From Cupriavidus oxalaticus (GTDB lineage Bacteria; Pseudomonadota; Gammaproteobacteria; Burkholderiales; Burkholderiaceae): DNA of 64,000 bases. The stretch lies in contig NZ_CP038635.1 of NCBI RefSeq assembly GCF_004768545.1, positions 3,038,001 to 3,102,000 on the forward strand, written 5' to 3'. A model generated the notes under the pieces. That model was not told where the DNA came from and searched no databases. It saw only the letters and a program-made list of their open reading frames with translations. The position numbers were made by a program, and so were the translations under genes. Positions 20,222 through 30,019 of this stretch are shown piece by piece; within the stretch, counting starts at the first letter, position 1, and each line of letters begins with the position of its first letter.

Positions 20222-20614
20222 ATGCCCCACATCGTCCTGCAACTGTCCGGCCAGCCCGATGCCGCCCTCACCCGCCGCAGCGCCGCCGCCATCGCCGACC
20301 TGACCGCAAGCGTGCTCGGCAAGAAACGCGACGTGATTGCCATCACCGTCCACTACGTGCCGCACGACAGCTGGATCATCGGCGGCGTGCCGCTGTCCGA
20401 GCAGGGCCGCAACGCCTTCCATCTCGATATCAGCGTCACCGATGAGACCAATACCAAAGCCGAGAAGGCGCAGTTCATCCAGGCTGTGTTCGAGACCATG
20501 GCGGGCCTGCTCGGCAACCTGCATCCCGTCTCTTATGTGCATGTGATCGATGCCCGCGCGGCGGCGTATGGCTACGGCGGCCGCACGCAGGAGTATCGGC
20601 ACCAGCACGGATGA
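20222..20614 (+). CDS. 4-oxalocrotonate tautomerase-family protein
   Basis: A 130-residue protein starting MPHIVLQL. Removal of Met would expose Pro1, the catalytic base of the tautomerase superfamily. The repeated beta-alpha-beta layout fits a double-length member. A basic residue near position 39 and the segment DSWIIGGVPLSEQGRNAFHLDI are typical of a Pseudomonas/Burkholderia uncharacterised tautomerase group. The substrate is unknown. The start follows CAGGAGCCAGCC. It is divergently arranged with the LysR gene. Confidence 0.85.
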   Translation: MPHIVLQLSGQPDAALTRRSAAAIADLTASVLGKKRDVIAITVHYVPHDSWIIGGVPLSEQGRNAFHLDISVTDETNTKAEKAQFIQAVFETMAGLLGNLHPVSYVHVIDARAAAYGYGGRTQEYRHQHG

Positions 20615-20778
20615 AGCGCGCGTCGCCTGCAGGGCGGCGTTATCGCGCTGGGCTGTATTTTGTGACCGGACTGGTCTGAAGCAATCGGGGGCCCCGCCGC
20701 TTGTACATTTAGTGCGTTGTTAACTAGTGTGAGTTGGGTGCCGCCGGCATCCAACCCGGCCATCCTGGAATCCGACGC

Positions 20779-21612
20779 ATGAAACAGATCACCCTGCCCG
20801 ACGGCGAGCGCATCCCCGCGCTCGGCATGGGAACGTGGAACATGGGCGAGTCGCCCGCCGCGCGCGCCGAAGAGATCGCCACGCTGAGGCTGGGCCTGGA
20901 CCTGGGCCTGCGGCTGATCGATACCGCCGAGATGTATGGCGAGGGCCAGTCCGAGGAGATGATCGGCGAGGCCGTGGCCGGACGGCGCGACGAAGCCTTC
21001 CTGGTCAGCAAGGTCTATCCGTTCAACGCCAGCCGCCGCGGCACCGTGCAGGCGTGCGAGCGCAGCCTGCAGCGGCTGCGCACCGACCGCATCGACCTCT
21101 ACCTGCTGCACTGGCGCGGCGGCGTGCCGCTGGAAGAGACCGTCGCCGCCATGCAGGCGCTGCAGCGCGACGGCAAGATCCGCCACTGGGGCGTCAGCAA
21201 CCTGGACCTGGCAGACCTGCAGGAGCTATGGGACGCGCCCGGCGGCGACGGCATGGCAACCAACCAGCTGCTGTACAACCTCGGCCGGCGCGGCATCGAA
21301 TGGGACCTGTTGCCGTGGCTGCGCCAGCGCGGCATCCCGGTGATGGCCTACTCGCCGATCGAGCAATCGCGGCTGCTGGGCAACCCGGGGCTGAAGCGCT
21401 TCGCGCGCGACCACGGCATGACCGCGGCGCAGGCGGCGCTGGCCTGGCTGCTGGCGCAGGACGGCGTCATCGCCATCCCCAAGACCGGCCGGCGCGAGCG
21501 CCTGCAGGAGAATATCGGCGCGCTGTCGCACCCGTTGTCGGCGGCCCAGCTGGCCGAACTCGACCGCATCTTCCCGCCTCCGGACGGGCCGGGGGCGCTG
21601 GAGATGCTGTGA
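20779..21612 (+). CDS. aldo/keto reductase
   Basis: A 277-residue (beta/alpha)8 oxidoreductase. The catalytic tetrad is visible: Asp48 and Tyr53 (LIDTAEMYGEG), Lys78 (LVSKVYP) and His111 (YLLHWRG). The C-terminal IPKTGRRERLQENIGAL binds the NADPH phosphate. It resembles AKR5-type 2,5-diketo-gluconate/methylglyoxal reductases. The start at 20779 is the one directly before KQITLPDGERIPALGMGTW. It appears to be a single-gene unit. Confidence 0.92.
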   Translation: MKQITLPDGERIPALGMGTWNMGESPAARAEEIATLRLGLDLGLRLIDTAEMYGEGQSEEMIGEAVAGRRDEAFLVSKVYPFNASRRGTVQACERSLQRLRTDRIDLYLLHWRGGVPLEETVAAMQALQRDGKIRHWGVSNLDLADLQELWDAPGGDGMATNQLLYNLGRRGIEWDLLPWLRQRGIPVMAYSPIEQSRLLGNPGLKRFARDHGMTAAQAALAWLLAQDGVIAIPKTGRRERLQENIGALSHPLSAAQLAELDRIFPPPDGPGALEML

Positions 21613-21631
21613 GCGCGCCCGCGGCGCGGCG

Positions 21632-22054
21632 TCAGTTCACGCGCGACGCGTAGCGTTGGTTCTCGACATAGCGCACCAGGTAGTTGCGCGCCTTGTCGCG
21701 GGTATCGGCAGTGACGCGCGCCGCCGCCTGGCGGGCGCTGTTCTTGCCGTGCGCCGACGACATCTGGCCGTCCAGGTAACTGCGGAAAGAGTCGTGCATG
21801 GCGTTCAGGTCGGACTGGCATGCGGCTAGCGCCGCATTCGCCACGTCTTTCGACTGGCCCTTGGACGACAGGTTGTCGTCGGCCTTCTCCTTGACGCAGT
21901 CCATGTATTTGGCGCGCAGCGCCTGCCAGCCGCTGCTGTCGGCGGTGGCGGCGCTGGCGGCAGCGTTGGTAGTTTCACTGGCGGGTCCGGTCGAGGGCTG
22001 GGAAGCGCACGCGGCGAGCAAGGCCAGTGGCAGGGCGGTAAGTAATTTCTTCAT
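21632..22054 (-). CDS. hypothetical lipoprotein
   Basis: A 140-residue protein with signal peptide MKKLLTALPLALLAAC and lipobox Cys16. The mature part has two cysteines (YMDCVKEKAD, LAACQSDL) and then a helical, basic C-terminal part (RQAAARVTADTRDKARNYL). The family is not recognised. The start at 22054 is the one that opens the signal peptide. It is divergent from the SYLF-domain gene, with 188 bp between. Confidence 0.8.
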   Translation of the reverse strand: MKKLLTALPLALLAACASQPSTGPASETTNAAASAATADSSGWQALRAKYMDCVKEKADDNLSSKGQSKDVANAALAACQSDLNAMHDSFRSYLDGQMSSAHGKNSARQAAARVTADTRDKARNYLVRYVENQRYASRVN

Positions 22055-22242
22055 GCCTTGATGATGCGATGCGGCGGTGCCGCATGGATGCGTAGTCATT
22101 TCTGGAGCCGACAAACTGCCATGAATGCCCGGGCGAGGCTACCTTCGTCACAAATGGAAACGACTCGTCACCACGTGATCTTTTGTCCGAGTGCTTTTGC
22201 CGCCTATGCTTCAGAGACGACAACAACACCCAAGGAGACAAG

Positions 22243-22821
22243 ATGAAACGTCGAAACTTCCTGACCGCCAGCGCGGGCCTTGCCCTGGGCAGCCTGGCAC
22301 TGGGTGCCTGCACCACCACAAAGCCCGACGCACCGACCGACAAGGCGGCACGGCGCCGCGAGCTGGACTCGGGCGTCGATGCCACGTTGTCGCGCCTGTA
22401 TGGCTCGGTCAACGGCTCGCGTGAACTCGGCAATCGCGCGCGCGGCATCCTGGTGTTCCCCAAGACCTTGTCGGCGGGCTTTATCGTCGGCGGCGAATAT
22501 GGGGACGGCGCGCTGCGCTCGGGCGGCGCGACGCGCGGCTATTACCGCCTGGTCTCCGGCTCGGTCGGCTGGCAGATCGGCGCGCAGTCCAAGTCGGTGA
22601 TCCTGATGTTCCTGACGCAGGACGCGTACGACAAATTCGTGCGCAGTTCAGGCTGGACCGCTGGTGTCGACGCTACCGTCGCGCTGGCGACGGTCGGCGC
22701 CAGCGGCGTGCTCGACACCAATACCGCGCAGCAGCCGATCGTCGGTTTCGTGATGACCAATGCCGGGCTGATGGCAGGCCTGAGCCTCGAAGGCAGCAAG
22801 GTCACCCGGCTCGACCTGTAA
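22243..22821 (+). CDS. YSC84/SYLF-domain lipid-binding lipoprotein
   Basis: A 192-residue protein. The N terminus [23 protein letters not shown] combines a twin-arginine-like signal with a lipobox (Cys23). The SYLF (Ysc84) domain follows, with [26 protein letters not shown] and [28 protein letters not shown] domains bind phospholipids; the bacterial members are probably envelope-associated. The start is preceded by AAGGAGAC. Confidence 0.88.
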   Translation: MKRRNFLTASAGLALGSLALGACTTTKPDAPTDKAARRRELDSGVDATLSRLYGSVNGSRELGNRARGILVFPKTLSAGFIVGGEYGDGALRSGGATRGYYRLVSGSVGWQIGAQSKSVILMFLTQDAYDKFVRSSGWTAGVDATVALATVGASGVLDTNTAQQPIVGFVMTNAGLMAGLSLEGSKVTRLDL

Positions 22822-22927
22822 GCGCCTGGCGCCGGCTTGCGCCGCACGGTCCGACGGTCGTGCGGCGGCGGTTTTTCGCGGCCATCCGCCGCGAGGGGAT
22901 AGAATTCGTCCCTTTGGCCGAATTCTC

Positions 22928-23827
22928 ATGTGGTTCAAGAACCTGCAGGTCCATCGTTTCTCCGCCCCGTGGACGCCCGGCGCCGACGAGGTCGAAGCCA
23001 GCCTGGCGAAGCACGCCTTCTACCCCGGCACCAGCCTCGAAATGCAGACGCAGGGCTGGGCCTCGCCCCGTGACAACGGCCAGCTGGTCCACGCCGTCGG
23101 CCGCCAGATGCTGCTGACGCTGCGCACCGAGAAGAAGCTGCTGCCGACCACCGTGGTCAACCAGGTCACACGCGCACGCGCCGCGGAGATCGAGGAGCAG
23201 CAAGGCTACAAGCCGGGCCGCAAGCAGCTGAAGGAACTGAAGGAGCAGGTCACCGAGGAACTGCTGCCGCGCGCCTTCAGCATCCGCCGCGACACCCGCG
23301 TGTGGATCGACCCGGACAACGGCTGGCTGGCGATCGACGCCGCTGCCGCGGCCAAGGCCGATGAAGTGCGCGGCATGCTATTCAAGGCGCTGGATCCGCT
23401 GCCCCTGGTCAACCTGCATGTCAACCAGTCGCCGGTGGCGGCGATGACCGAATGGCTGGCCGGCGACGCCGCGCCGGGCGGCTTCACCGTCGACCAGGAA
23501 ATCGAGCTGCAGTCCGGCAGCGAAAGCAAGGCCACGGTGCGCTACGTGCGCCACCCCCTCGATCCTGAAGACCTGCGCCGGCACATTGCCGCCGGCAAGC
23601 GCTGCACGCGCCTGGCGATGACCTGGAACGACCGGGTCTCGTTCGTGCTGACCGACGGGCTGGTGGTGAAGAAGGTGGCGCCGCTGGACGTGATCAAGGA
23701 ACAGGCCGACGGCACCACGTATGACGAAGACGAGCGCTTCGACGCCGACTTTGCCATGATGGCCGGCGAGCTGTCGGGCCTGCTGGGCGACCTGACCGAA
23801 GCGCTGGGCGGCGAGCGCAAGAGCTGA
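22928..23827 (+). CDS. rdgC: recombination-associated protein RdgC
   Basis: A 299-residue protein beginning [11 protein letters not shown], the typical RdgC start, and containing the family core [27 protein letters not shown], and DQEIELQS. RdgC forms a ring dimer that binds double-stranded DNA without sequence preference and limits RecA activity. It is downstream of the SYLF gene by about 105 bp and convergent with the thioesterase gene. Confidence 0.95.
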   Translation: MWFKNLQVHRFSAPWTPGADEVEASLAKHAFYPGTSLEMQTQGWASPRDNGQLVHAVGRQMLLTLRTEKKLLPTTVVNQVTRARAAEIEEQQGYKPGRKQLKELKEQVTEELLPRAFSIRRDTRVWIDPDNGWLAIDAAAAAKADEVRGMLFKALDPLPLVNLHVNQSPVAAMTEWLAGDAAPGGFTVDQEIELQSGSESKATVRYVRHPLDPEDLRRHIAAGKRCTRLAMTWNDRVSFVLTDGLVVKKVAPLDVIKEQADGTTYDEDERFDADFAMMAGELSGLLGDLTEALGGERKS

Positions 23828-23872
23828 TGCTGGCGGCGCGCGCTGCCGCGCGCCGGCGCACCGATACGCCGG

Positions 23873-24316
23873 TTACGCTACCCAGTTCACCTTGGGGAAG
23901 CGGTCGGCAAATCCGGCCGGCATCGGCATCACGGTCTTGCCGACGTAGTCGAAGAACACGAAGCCGGACTTGGCCATGGCGATCAGGGTGCCGTCAGCCG
24001 GGCGCGTGATGCGGAAGATGATGTCGCCGCCGTACTTGTTGAAGTCCATCACGCCGACTTCGAACAGCAGCTGGTCGCGCGCGTGCGCTTCGTTGCGGTA
24101 CATGGTGGCCAGGTCCGTGACGATGATGCCGAGACCCTCCACCTTGTCTCCCTCGCTGCCGAACTCATAGAGGAAGCGGGCGCGCGCCTCGGAGATCATC
24201 GAGATCATCGAATCGTTGGCCAGGTGGTTGGCCGAGTTGATGTCGGTGACGCGCACGGTCAGGTGGGTCGAATAGCAGAACTGGTCGTCGGGAAGATCGA
24301 GTTGAAGGCGGGCCAT
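23873..24316 (-). CDS. acyl-CoA thioesterase, hotdog (4HBT) fold
   Basis: A 147-residue protein. The active-site-like segment VTDINSANHLANDSMISMISEAR contains Asp25, Asn30 and His31, comparable to the D-x-x-G-H-x-N pattern of 4-hydroxybenzoyl-CoA thioesterases. The second half, YGGDIIFRITRPADGTLIAMAKSGFVFFD, is the expected long beta strand pair. The start MARLQLDLPDD was chosen because longer frames run into intergenic sequence. It lies 121 bp downstream of the BatD gene on the same strand. The substrate is unknown. Confidence 0.82.
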   Translation of the reverse strand: MARLQLDLPDDQFCYSTHLTVRVTDINSANHLANDSMISMISEARARFLYEFGSEGDKVEGLGIIVTDLATMYRNEAHARDQLLFEVGVMDFNKYGGDIIFRITRPADGTLIAMAKSGFVFFDYVGKTVMPMPAGFADRFPKVNWVA

Positions 24317-24437
24317 GGCGGCATCGGGCAAAGTGGACAAGAAGCCGCCGCCAGGCACGCATAAGGACCATCCGATTCCGGGCAGGCTGGCGGCGAGGCG
24401 CCCATCATAGTCGATCCGGCCGGTTCGCCAGCGGGGC

Positions 24438-25790
24438 TCAGGGATTGAGCGGCGGCAGGGCTGCCGGCGTGGCCCGATGCGCCCGGACAGGCCGGTGTGC
24501 TGGGCCGTACTTCGGCAACAGGCCCGCCAGTTCGCTGCCGTTCCATTGCCCCGTGCCGGTGCCGGCACCGAACAGGCGCCGTTCGAGTCCATCGACGGCG
24601 GAAGCCAGCGCCGCGTCGGTGCCTGCCGCCCACTCCGATGGTGCCTTGCCCCACGCGCTGCGCGACCACACGCCAAGGGCGCGATAGGCTGCCGGCGCGT
24701 CGTTCGCGCGGCAGGCCTGCAGCAGCGCCGCGAGCCGCGCCTCGCTGCCGGCCGCCCTGGCGCTGCGCCGTGCCGCGAGCGCCCGGCGCAGGCGTGCCAC
24801 GCGCGGCCGTGCCCAATGCAGCAGCAGCCATCCCAGCAGCAAAACCGGGGCGCCGCCGGCCGCCCACAGCCACAGGCGCCACGCGGTCCCGCCCTCCCCG
24901 GGCAACGGCGCGGCGTGGGGGCCGGTCGGGGACAATCCTGCAAGGTGCGGCGCGCCGGCCACGTCTACCTTCACCTCGGGCGCCTCCGATTCGCCGGGCT
25001 TGCGCGTGACCGGGTCGAACCACTCCACCTTGATCGCCGGCAGCGTATAGGTCCCGGCGTGCTCGAACACATAGGTGAGACGGTCCGTGCGGCTGCCGCC
25101 CGTGTTGCCCGCGCTGTCGTGCGCGGCATCGCTGAGTTGCGGATCGCCCGCGAACACGCGCACGCCGGCCGGCGCTTCCACCTTGGACGGCCGGATCATC
25201 ATGGCCTGCGTCTGCGGCGCGAACGTGATGATAGTGCGCACCAGCGCGTCGCCGGCATGGAATTGCGCCTGCGGGCCGCTGACCGGGCGGTCGAAGCGCT
25301 GCGTGACGTTCAGGCGCGCCACCGGCAGCGTGGCAACGGCCGGCGCGCCGGCTGCGCCCGCGGCACGGATCGTGGTGGCCGGCAGCGTCACGCTGCCCTG
25401 GCGCGGCTTGCCGTCGTCGCCGGAATAAGTGAAGGCGATGGAGACCTGCGGCAACCGGAAATCTCCGCCCTGCTCCGCGGCAAACAGGTAGGTCTTCCGG
25501 ATGCCGGCATAGCTCACGCCGCCGATGGTCTCGACCGTGTTCTGGCCGCGGTCGTCCGGCATGGTGACGATCGCGCCGGGCACCTGCAGTGTCGGGAAGA
25601 CGGGCGCCGACAGGAAAAAGTTGGGCGCCAGTATCGTCACGTCGACGCGGATCTGCTGGCCCGGCAGCACGGGCTGCCGCGCCGCCACGTCGACGCGCAC
25701 GAGGGGATCGGCCGCCAGCGCGAGCGCGCTCGCCAGCCATAGCGCAAGGCCGGCGAGCCAGATGCCGAAGCCCCGACCCGCGCGCGTCAT
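24438..25790 (-). CDS. BatD-like protein (oxygen-tolerance family)
   Basis: A 450-residue exported protein. A signal peptide (about residues 1-27) is followed by several beta-sandwich repeats beginning PLVRVDVAARQPVLPGQQIRVDV and a transmembrane helix near residue 330 (LWLWAAGGAPVLLLGWLLLHW). A helical cytoplasmic tail rich in Ala and Arg completes it. This layout is that of BatD, the last member of MoxR/Bat sets. Its start overlaps the stop of the VWA/TPR gene by 4 bp (ATGA). Confidence 0.83.
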   Translation of the reverse strand: MTRAGRGFGIWLAGLALWLASALALAADPLVRVDVAARQPVLPGQQIRVDVTILAPNFFLSAPVFPTLQVPGAIVTMPDDRGQNTVETIGGVSYAGIRKTYLFAAEQGGDFRLPQVSIAFTYSGDDGKPRQGSVTLPATTIRAAGAAGAPAVATLPVARLNVTQRFDRPVSGPQAQFHAGDALVRTIITFAPQTQAMMIRPSKVEAPAGVRVFAGDPQLSDAAHDSAGNTGGSRTDRLTYVFEHAGTYTLPAIKVEWFDPVTRKPGESEAPEVKVDVAGAPHLAGLSPTGPHAAPLPGEGGTAWRLWLWAAGGAPVLLLGWLLLHWARPRVARLRRALAARRSARAAGSEARLAALLQACRANDAPAAYRALGVWSRSAWGKAPSEWAAGTDAALASAVDGLERRLFGAGTGTGQWNGSELAGLLPKYGPAHRPVRAHRATPAALPPLNP

Positions 25791-27424
25791 GGTTTGGCTC
25801 CGGCGCCCGGCTGCGCCTGGCCCTGCTGCAGCGCGAACTTGCGTTGCAGCAGTTCGGTCGGCGTGGTCTGGATCGCGCGCATCCAGGTCTCCGCGCTTTC
25901 GACCGCGCCCATCTCCAGCTTCTTGCCCTCGCCTTCGGGCGGCCTGGACTCGCTGTCGTACTTCACTTCGTCGGGCTTGATGTCGGGCGGCTCCTCGCCT
26001 TCCTTCGGCTTTTCCGCCTTCGCGGCCAGCTTCTCCATGAGCGCCAGGTTTGCCGTTGCCGCGGGCCATTGCGGGCGGCGCTTCAGGGCCTCCCGGTAGC
26101 GCGCGGCCGCGTCCTTGTACTTGCCCATCCGCGCCAGCGCATCGCCCTGGTTGAAGTCGCTCTCGGGCGAATCGATCAGCGCGAAGCTCTGCACCGCCTG
26201 CGCGTACTGCCCGGCGCGGTACTGCGCCACGCCGCGCCACATGGGGTCGTCGAACAGCGCGGCGGCGGCGGCAAAATCGCCGCGCTCGAAGGCCCGGCGG
26301 CCCTGCTGGTCATGCGTGAGCCACAGGTCGACAAAGCGCGACGCGCGCGGCGCTTCGGCATCGGGCGCCGGCGCCTGCGCGCGCAGCGCCTGCTGCGGCG
26401 CCGCCAGCGCCACGGCAAGCAGCACGCCGGTGATCCAGCGCACGGTCCAGCCCTTGCGGAACCACAGCACGCCGAGCAGTGCGATGGGAACCGTCAGCCA
26501 CCAGCCCTCGTCCTTCCAGCGCGTGTTGTCCGCCGACTGCTTCTGCGCGAGGTGCGACTGCACATGGCGCTGCACCCAGGCGACGTCGTCGTCGCTGTCG
26601 GGCGTGAACGTGGCGACCGGCACGCCGGTGTCCTCGCCAAAGCGCTTGAGCGCGGCCGTGTCCATGCGCGCGAACACGCGCACGCCGTCCTTCTCGACAA
26701 AGCCGTCGGTGCCGCTGCGCAGCGGGCCGCCGCGTTCGGTGCCGATCGCCAGCACCACCGGCTGGCTGCGCCCGCTGCCTGCCCGGGTCTTGAACGCGCG
26801 CACGGCGGCGGTTTCCACGCCGTCGGTCAGGAACAGGATGGTGCCGGGCACCTCCTCTTGCGCGAGCGCCGCGTCGATGGTGCGCAGCGCAAGTGCGGTG
26901 TCCCTGCCGGGCGCCGGCATGATACGGGTCTGCAGCGCATCGACGAAAGTCTGCAGCAGCATGGCGTCGTCGGTCAGCGGCAGCACCAGGTGCGTGGAGC
27001 CGGCGTAGGCCCAGATAGCGGTGCGTCCGCCGTCGCGGCGCGCCAGCAGCGCCTTGACCTTGAGCTTCGCGCGCTCGAGCCGCGTGGGCGTCACGTCGAT
27101 GGCATCCATGGTCGGCGACAGGTCGATGGCGATCGCCAGCGGCGCCTTGTCGTCGAGAAACGGCGGGCGCTCGCGCTCCCACGCGGGACCGGCCAGCGCA
27201 ATGGCGCCGAGCGCAAGCAGCAGCGCAGTCAGGTGCACGGGACGGATGGCCAGCCGGCGCCGCTCGCCGACCATCAACGCGTCCAGCAGGTGCGGAGCGA
27301 TCGCATCGCGCCAGCGACGCCGCACATCGCCACGGCGGCGCACGGCCCACACCAGCAGCACCGCCGGGACCAGCGCCAGCAGCCACCACGGGCGCAGGAA
27401 ATGGAAATCCGCGAGCGCCTGCAT
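25787..27424 (-). CDS. VWA-domain plus TPR membrane protein (BatB/BatC fusion)
   Basis: A 545-residue protein. Two N-terminal membrane helices (residues about 12-28 and 63-80) precede a von Willebrand A domain with a MIDAS-like motif DLSPT (Asp101, Ser103, Thr105). The third MIDAS residue is Thr where Ser is usual. A further membrane segment (about residues 300-340) follows, then a TPR region (AGQYAQAVQSF, GKYKDAAARYREALKRRPQWPAA) and a Pro/Glu-rich C terminus. In other bacteria the VWA (BatB) and TPR (BatC) parts can be separate genes. Its ATG overlaps the upstream stop by 1 bp (TGATG). Confidence 0.87.
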   Translation of the reverse strand: MQALADFHFLRPWWLLALVPAVLLVWAVRRRGDVRRRWRDAIAPHLLDALMVGERRRLAIRPVHLTALLLALGAIALAGPAWERERPPFLDDKAPLAIAIDLSPTMDAIDVTPTRLERAKLKVKALLARRDGGRTAIWAYAGSTHLVLPLTDDAMLLQTFVDALQTRIMPAPGRDTALALRTIDAALAQEEVPGTILFLTDGVETAAVRAFKTRAGSGRSQPVVLAIGTERGGPLRSGTDGFVEKDGVRVFARMDTAALKRFGEDTGVPVATFTPDSDDDVAWVQRHVQSHLAQKQSADNTRWKDEGWWLTVPIALLGVLWFRKGWTVRWITGVLLAVALAAPQQALRAQAPAPDAEAPRASRFVDLWLTHDQQGRRAFERGDFAAAAALFDDPMWRGVAQYRAGQYAQAVQSFALIDSPESDFNQGDALARMGKYKDAAARYREALKRRPQWPAATANLALMEKLAAKAEKPKEGEEPPDIKPDEVKYDSESRPPEGEGKKLEMGAVESAETWMRAIQTTPTELLQRKFALQQGQAQPGAGAKP

Positions 27425-28446
27425 CACGACTCCTGCGCCGCCGGTTGCGGCGCGCCACGCCGGCGCGGACGCGCAAGCCATGCCGACCACGCCGCCATGA
27501 TGAGCTGGTACGCCAGCACCATGCCAACCGCCGCGCCGAGCGGCCACATGAACAGCTCGCGCCGCGGCCGCCACGACAGCGTCTTGTGGTTGTGCGGCGT
27601 AATGCGGTCGAGCGTTGCGTAGATGCTTTCGAGTCCCTTTTGGTCGGCACCGAAGAAATAGCGTCCACCCGTCTGCGCGGCGATGCGCTGCAGCACGCCC
27701 AGATCGACGCGCTGCTCGCCCTCGGCGGAAGGATCGCCGATGCCGATCGTATGCACGATCACGTGCCGCTGCCTGGCGATCTCCGCGGCGCGTTCGGGCG
27801 GCATCTTGCTGGCGGTGTCGTTGCCGTCGGTCAGCACGATCAGCACCTTCTCGGGCGCCTGGCTCTGGTCGAACATCTTGATGCCAAGGCCGATGGCATC
27901 GCCGAACGCCGTGCTGGGCCCGGCCATGCCCGGCAGCAGGTCATGGATCATGGCCTGCACCAGCGCGTGGTCCAGCGTGAACGGCGCCAGCGGGTACGGC
28001 GCGTCGCCGAAGACGATCAGGCCGACGCGGTCGCCGGGCCGGCGCGCCACGAAGCTGCTGACTACCTCGCGCACCGCCTGCACGCGCGGAATCAGCGCGC
28101 CGGCCGGATCGCGGAAGTCCTGCGTATCCATTGACTGCGACAGGTCCAGTGCGAGCAGCAGGTCGCGCGCCGGCTGCACCTTCTCGATCGGCGCCTCCAG
28201 GAACTGCGGGCGCGCCAGCGCGGTCACCAGCAGCGCCCATGCGAGCGGCGCCAGGATGCGCTGCAGCCAGTTGCTGCGCGGCACGACCGCGCCCGGCGCC
28301 GGCTTCAGCCCCACGGCGCTGGCCACCTCGCCGAAGAACGGCAGCCGCACCGACGGGCTTTCCTCGCGATACGGCGGCAACAGCCACCACAGCAGCAAGG
28401 GCAGCGGCAGCAGCACGAAGAGCCACGGGTATTCAAACTGGTACAT
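27424..28446 (-). CDS. VWA-domain membrane protein (BatA-like)
   Basis: A 340-residue protein with two N-terminal membrane helices (about 7-24 and 63-78) and a VWA domain with an intact MIDAS (DLSQS, Asp101/Ser103/Ser105; later TDGNDTAS). A C-terminal membrane helix (about 303-325) follows. This is the BatA layout: the VWA domain lies on the periplasmic side, anchored at both ends. It overlaps the DUF4381 gene by 14 bp and the next VWA gene by 1 bp, so translation of the set is coupled. Confidence 0.88.
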   Translation of the reverse strand: MYQFEYPWLFVLLPLPLLLWWLLPPYREESPSVRLPFFGEVASAVGLKPAPGAVVPRSNWLQRILAPLAWALLVTALARPQFLEAPIEKVQPARDLLLALDLSQSMDTQDFRDPAGALIPRVQAVREVVSSFVARRPGDRVGLIVFGDAPYPLAPFTLDHALVQAMIHDLLPGMAGPSTAFGDAIGLGIKMFDQSQAPEKVLIVLTDGNDTASKMPPERAAEIARQRHVIVHTIGIGDPSAEGEQRVDLGVLQRIAAQTGGRYFFGADQKGLESIYATLDRITPHNHKTLSWRPRRELFMWPLGAAVGMVLAYQLIMAAWSAWLARPRRRGAPQPAAQES

Positions 28447-28978
28447 GGTGGCCGGCGATCCATTGCTGGCAGGCCGCGGCGGTTGCCGTCACCTGGCTGT
28501 CGGGCCATTGCGCCAGCGCGGCCGCATCGCGGTACTGCGCGTCATTGACCAGCGTCGCGAGCACCGGTGCCGCCGCGCCGGCCTTGCCCGCATAGGCTTG
28601 CAGGAACCGCGCCCACTCGGCGCCGGCCAAGCTCGCCACCTCTGTGCGCGGCCACGCCGCCAGCGCGGTGCGCTTGAGCAGCTCCGCCATGGCAACCAGC
28701 GCGTGCGCGCGAGCCTGCGGCGACGCGGACATGCCCGCGCGCAACCGTGCCAGCTCGGTCAGTGCTTCGCGGCGGTAGCGGTTGGCGCGGAAGTGGCGCC
28801 ACCAGCGCCAGGCCGCGAAGGCCAGCAGCGCCAGCACGATCGCGCCGGCCACCGGCCAGCCGATGGTCTGCGGCCGCCATGACGGCGGCGGCGGCACGAC
28901 CACCTCGGCCATATGCAGGAGATCGCCGGCAATCGTGGCGCTGTCGGGCGCGGCCGTGCTGTGCACCAGGTCGCTCAT
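28433..28978 (-). CDS. DUF4381 membrane protein
   Basis: A 181-residue protein. A short N-terminal Pro-rich part (VVVPPPPSWRPQTIGW) precedes one membrane helix (about residues 42-60) and a helical soluble domain with REALTELARL. The Pro-Pro-Pro-Pro-Ser-Trp-x-Pro stretch before the helix is characteristic of DUF4381 members found in MoxR/VWA operons. No enzyme motif is visible. It overlaps both neighbours, the DUF58 gene by 4 bp and the BatA gene by 14 bp. Confidence 0.83.
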   Translation of the reverse strand: MSDLVHSTAAPDSATIAGDLLHMAEVVVPPPPSWRPQTIGWPVAGAIVLALLAFAAWRWWRHFRANRYRREALTELARLRAGMSASPQARAHALVAMAELLKRTALAAWPRTEVASLAGAEWARFLQAYAGKAGAAAPVLATLVNDAQYRDAAALAQWPDSQVTATAAACQQWIAGHHVPV

Positions 28979-30003
28979 GGCCGCCCTCCCTGCCGGGCGC
29001 GCAGCGTTCCCTGGCCTTGCGGCAGCGCCTGCCCGAGCAGGCGGCGCAGTTGCAGCGGCGTTTCCTCCGCAGCCGACAGCGGCAGCAGCGGCACGCCGAT
29101 GGCGCGGTGCCAGCCCAGCAGGTCGCGGCTCTGCGCATCGACGAATTCGGCAATGCCCTTGCGTGTCGACGCGTGGCCGAATCCCAGCTCGACCTGCAGC
29201 TCGCCGTCGCTGACGACAAGGTGGCCGGAGGCCGGCAGTTCGAGCAGGAACGGGTCATAGACCAGCATCGTCAGCAGGTCGTTGCGGGCGCTCATCGACA
29301 GCATCAGGTCGCGCGTGGCCGCGTCATGCCCGTCGAAGTCGCTGATGACGATGACGAGGTGGTCATGCCGCGCGAGCCGCGCCGCGCGCTCGAGCGCGGC
29401 ATTGAGCTGGCCGGCGCCGCGCCGCGCGGGGGCATCGGCGCGCAGCGCCTGGTTATGGCGCGCGATCTCGCCGAGCATGTGCTCCACCGCCTGGCGGCTG
29501 CGGCGCGGCGCGAGCTCGGTGCATTCACCGTCGCCGAACACGAGGCCGCCGACACGGTCGCCCTCGGACAGCACGCGCCACGCGGCCAGCGCTGCGGCCT
29601 CGGCCGCGACCACGGACTTCATCGCGCGGCGGCTGCCGAAGAACATGTTGATGCGCTGGTCCACCAGCAGCAGCACCGGCCGGTCCTTTTCCTCGCTGTA
29701 CACGCGTACGTGCGGCTTGCCGGTACGCGCCGTGACGCGCCAGTCCATGCTGCGGATATCGTCGCCGGGCAGGTAGCCGCGCACCTCCTCGAAGGTCAGG
29801 CCGCGCCCGCGCACCCTGGAGGCATGCCGGCCGGCCAGCACGCTGTGCACGGGCTGCCGCGGCAGGAAATGGAAATCGCGCGCGGCAACTTCGAGCGCCG
29901 CCAGCGCCGCGGCATCGACGCTGACACCAGGCTGCGCGCGCGAATCAGGCCCCTCCCCGGCGGGCACCGGCGAGCGGCCGAGCGAGGCAAGGTGGGAACG
30001 CAT
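28975..30003 (-). CDS. DUF58-domain protein
   Basis: A 342-residue soluble protein. It contains the DUF58 signature GRGLTFEEVRGYLPGDDIRSMDWRVTARTGKPHVRVYSEE, followed by a VWA-like fold in which DISDFDGHD supplies an acidic strand end. DUF58 proteins accompany MoxR ATPases and are thought to act as adaptors. It starts 16 bp after the moxR stop and overlaps the DUF4381 gene by 4 bp. Confidence 0.88.
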   Translation of the reverse strand: MRSHLASLGRSPVPAGEGPDSRAQPGVSVDAAALAALEVAARDFHFLPRQPVHSVLAGRHASRVRGRGLTFEEVRGYLPGDDIRSMDWRVTARTGKPHVRVYSEEKDRPVLLLVDQRINMFFGSRRAMKSVVAAEAAALAAWRVLSEGDRVGGLVFGDGECTELAPRRSRQAVEHMLGEIARHNQALRADAPARRGAGQLNAALERAARLARHDHLVIVISDFDGHDAATRDLMLSMSARNDLLTMLVYDPFLLELPASGHLVVSDGELQVELGFGHASTRKGIAEFVDAQSRDLLGWHRAIGVPLLPLSAAEETPLQLRRLLGQALPQGQGTLRARQGGRP

Positions 30004-30019
30004 GGCGCCGCCCGCCGCG

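Noticed and set aside
25589..27622. A 677-codon plus-strand frame opposite the BatB/C-like gene
   Set aside because: Antisense to a gene with clear VWA and TPR motifs and translational coupling on both sides.
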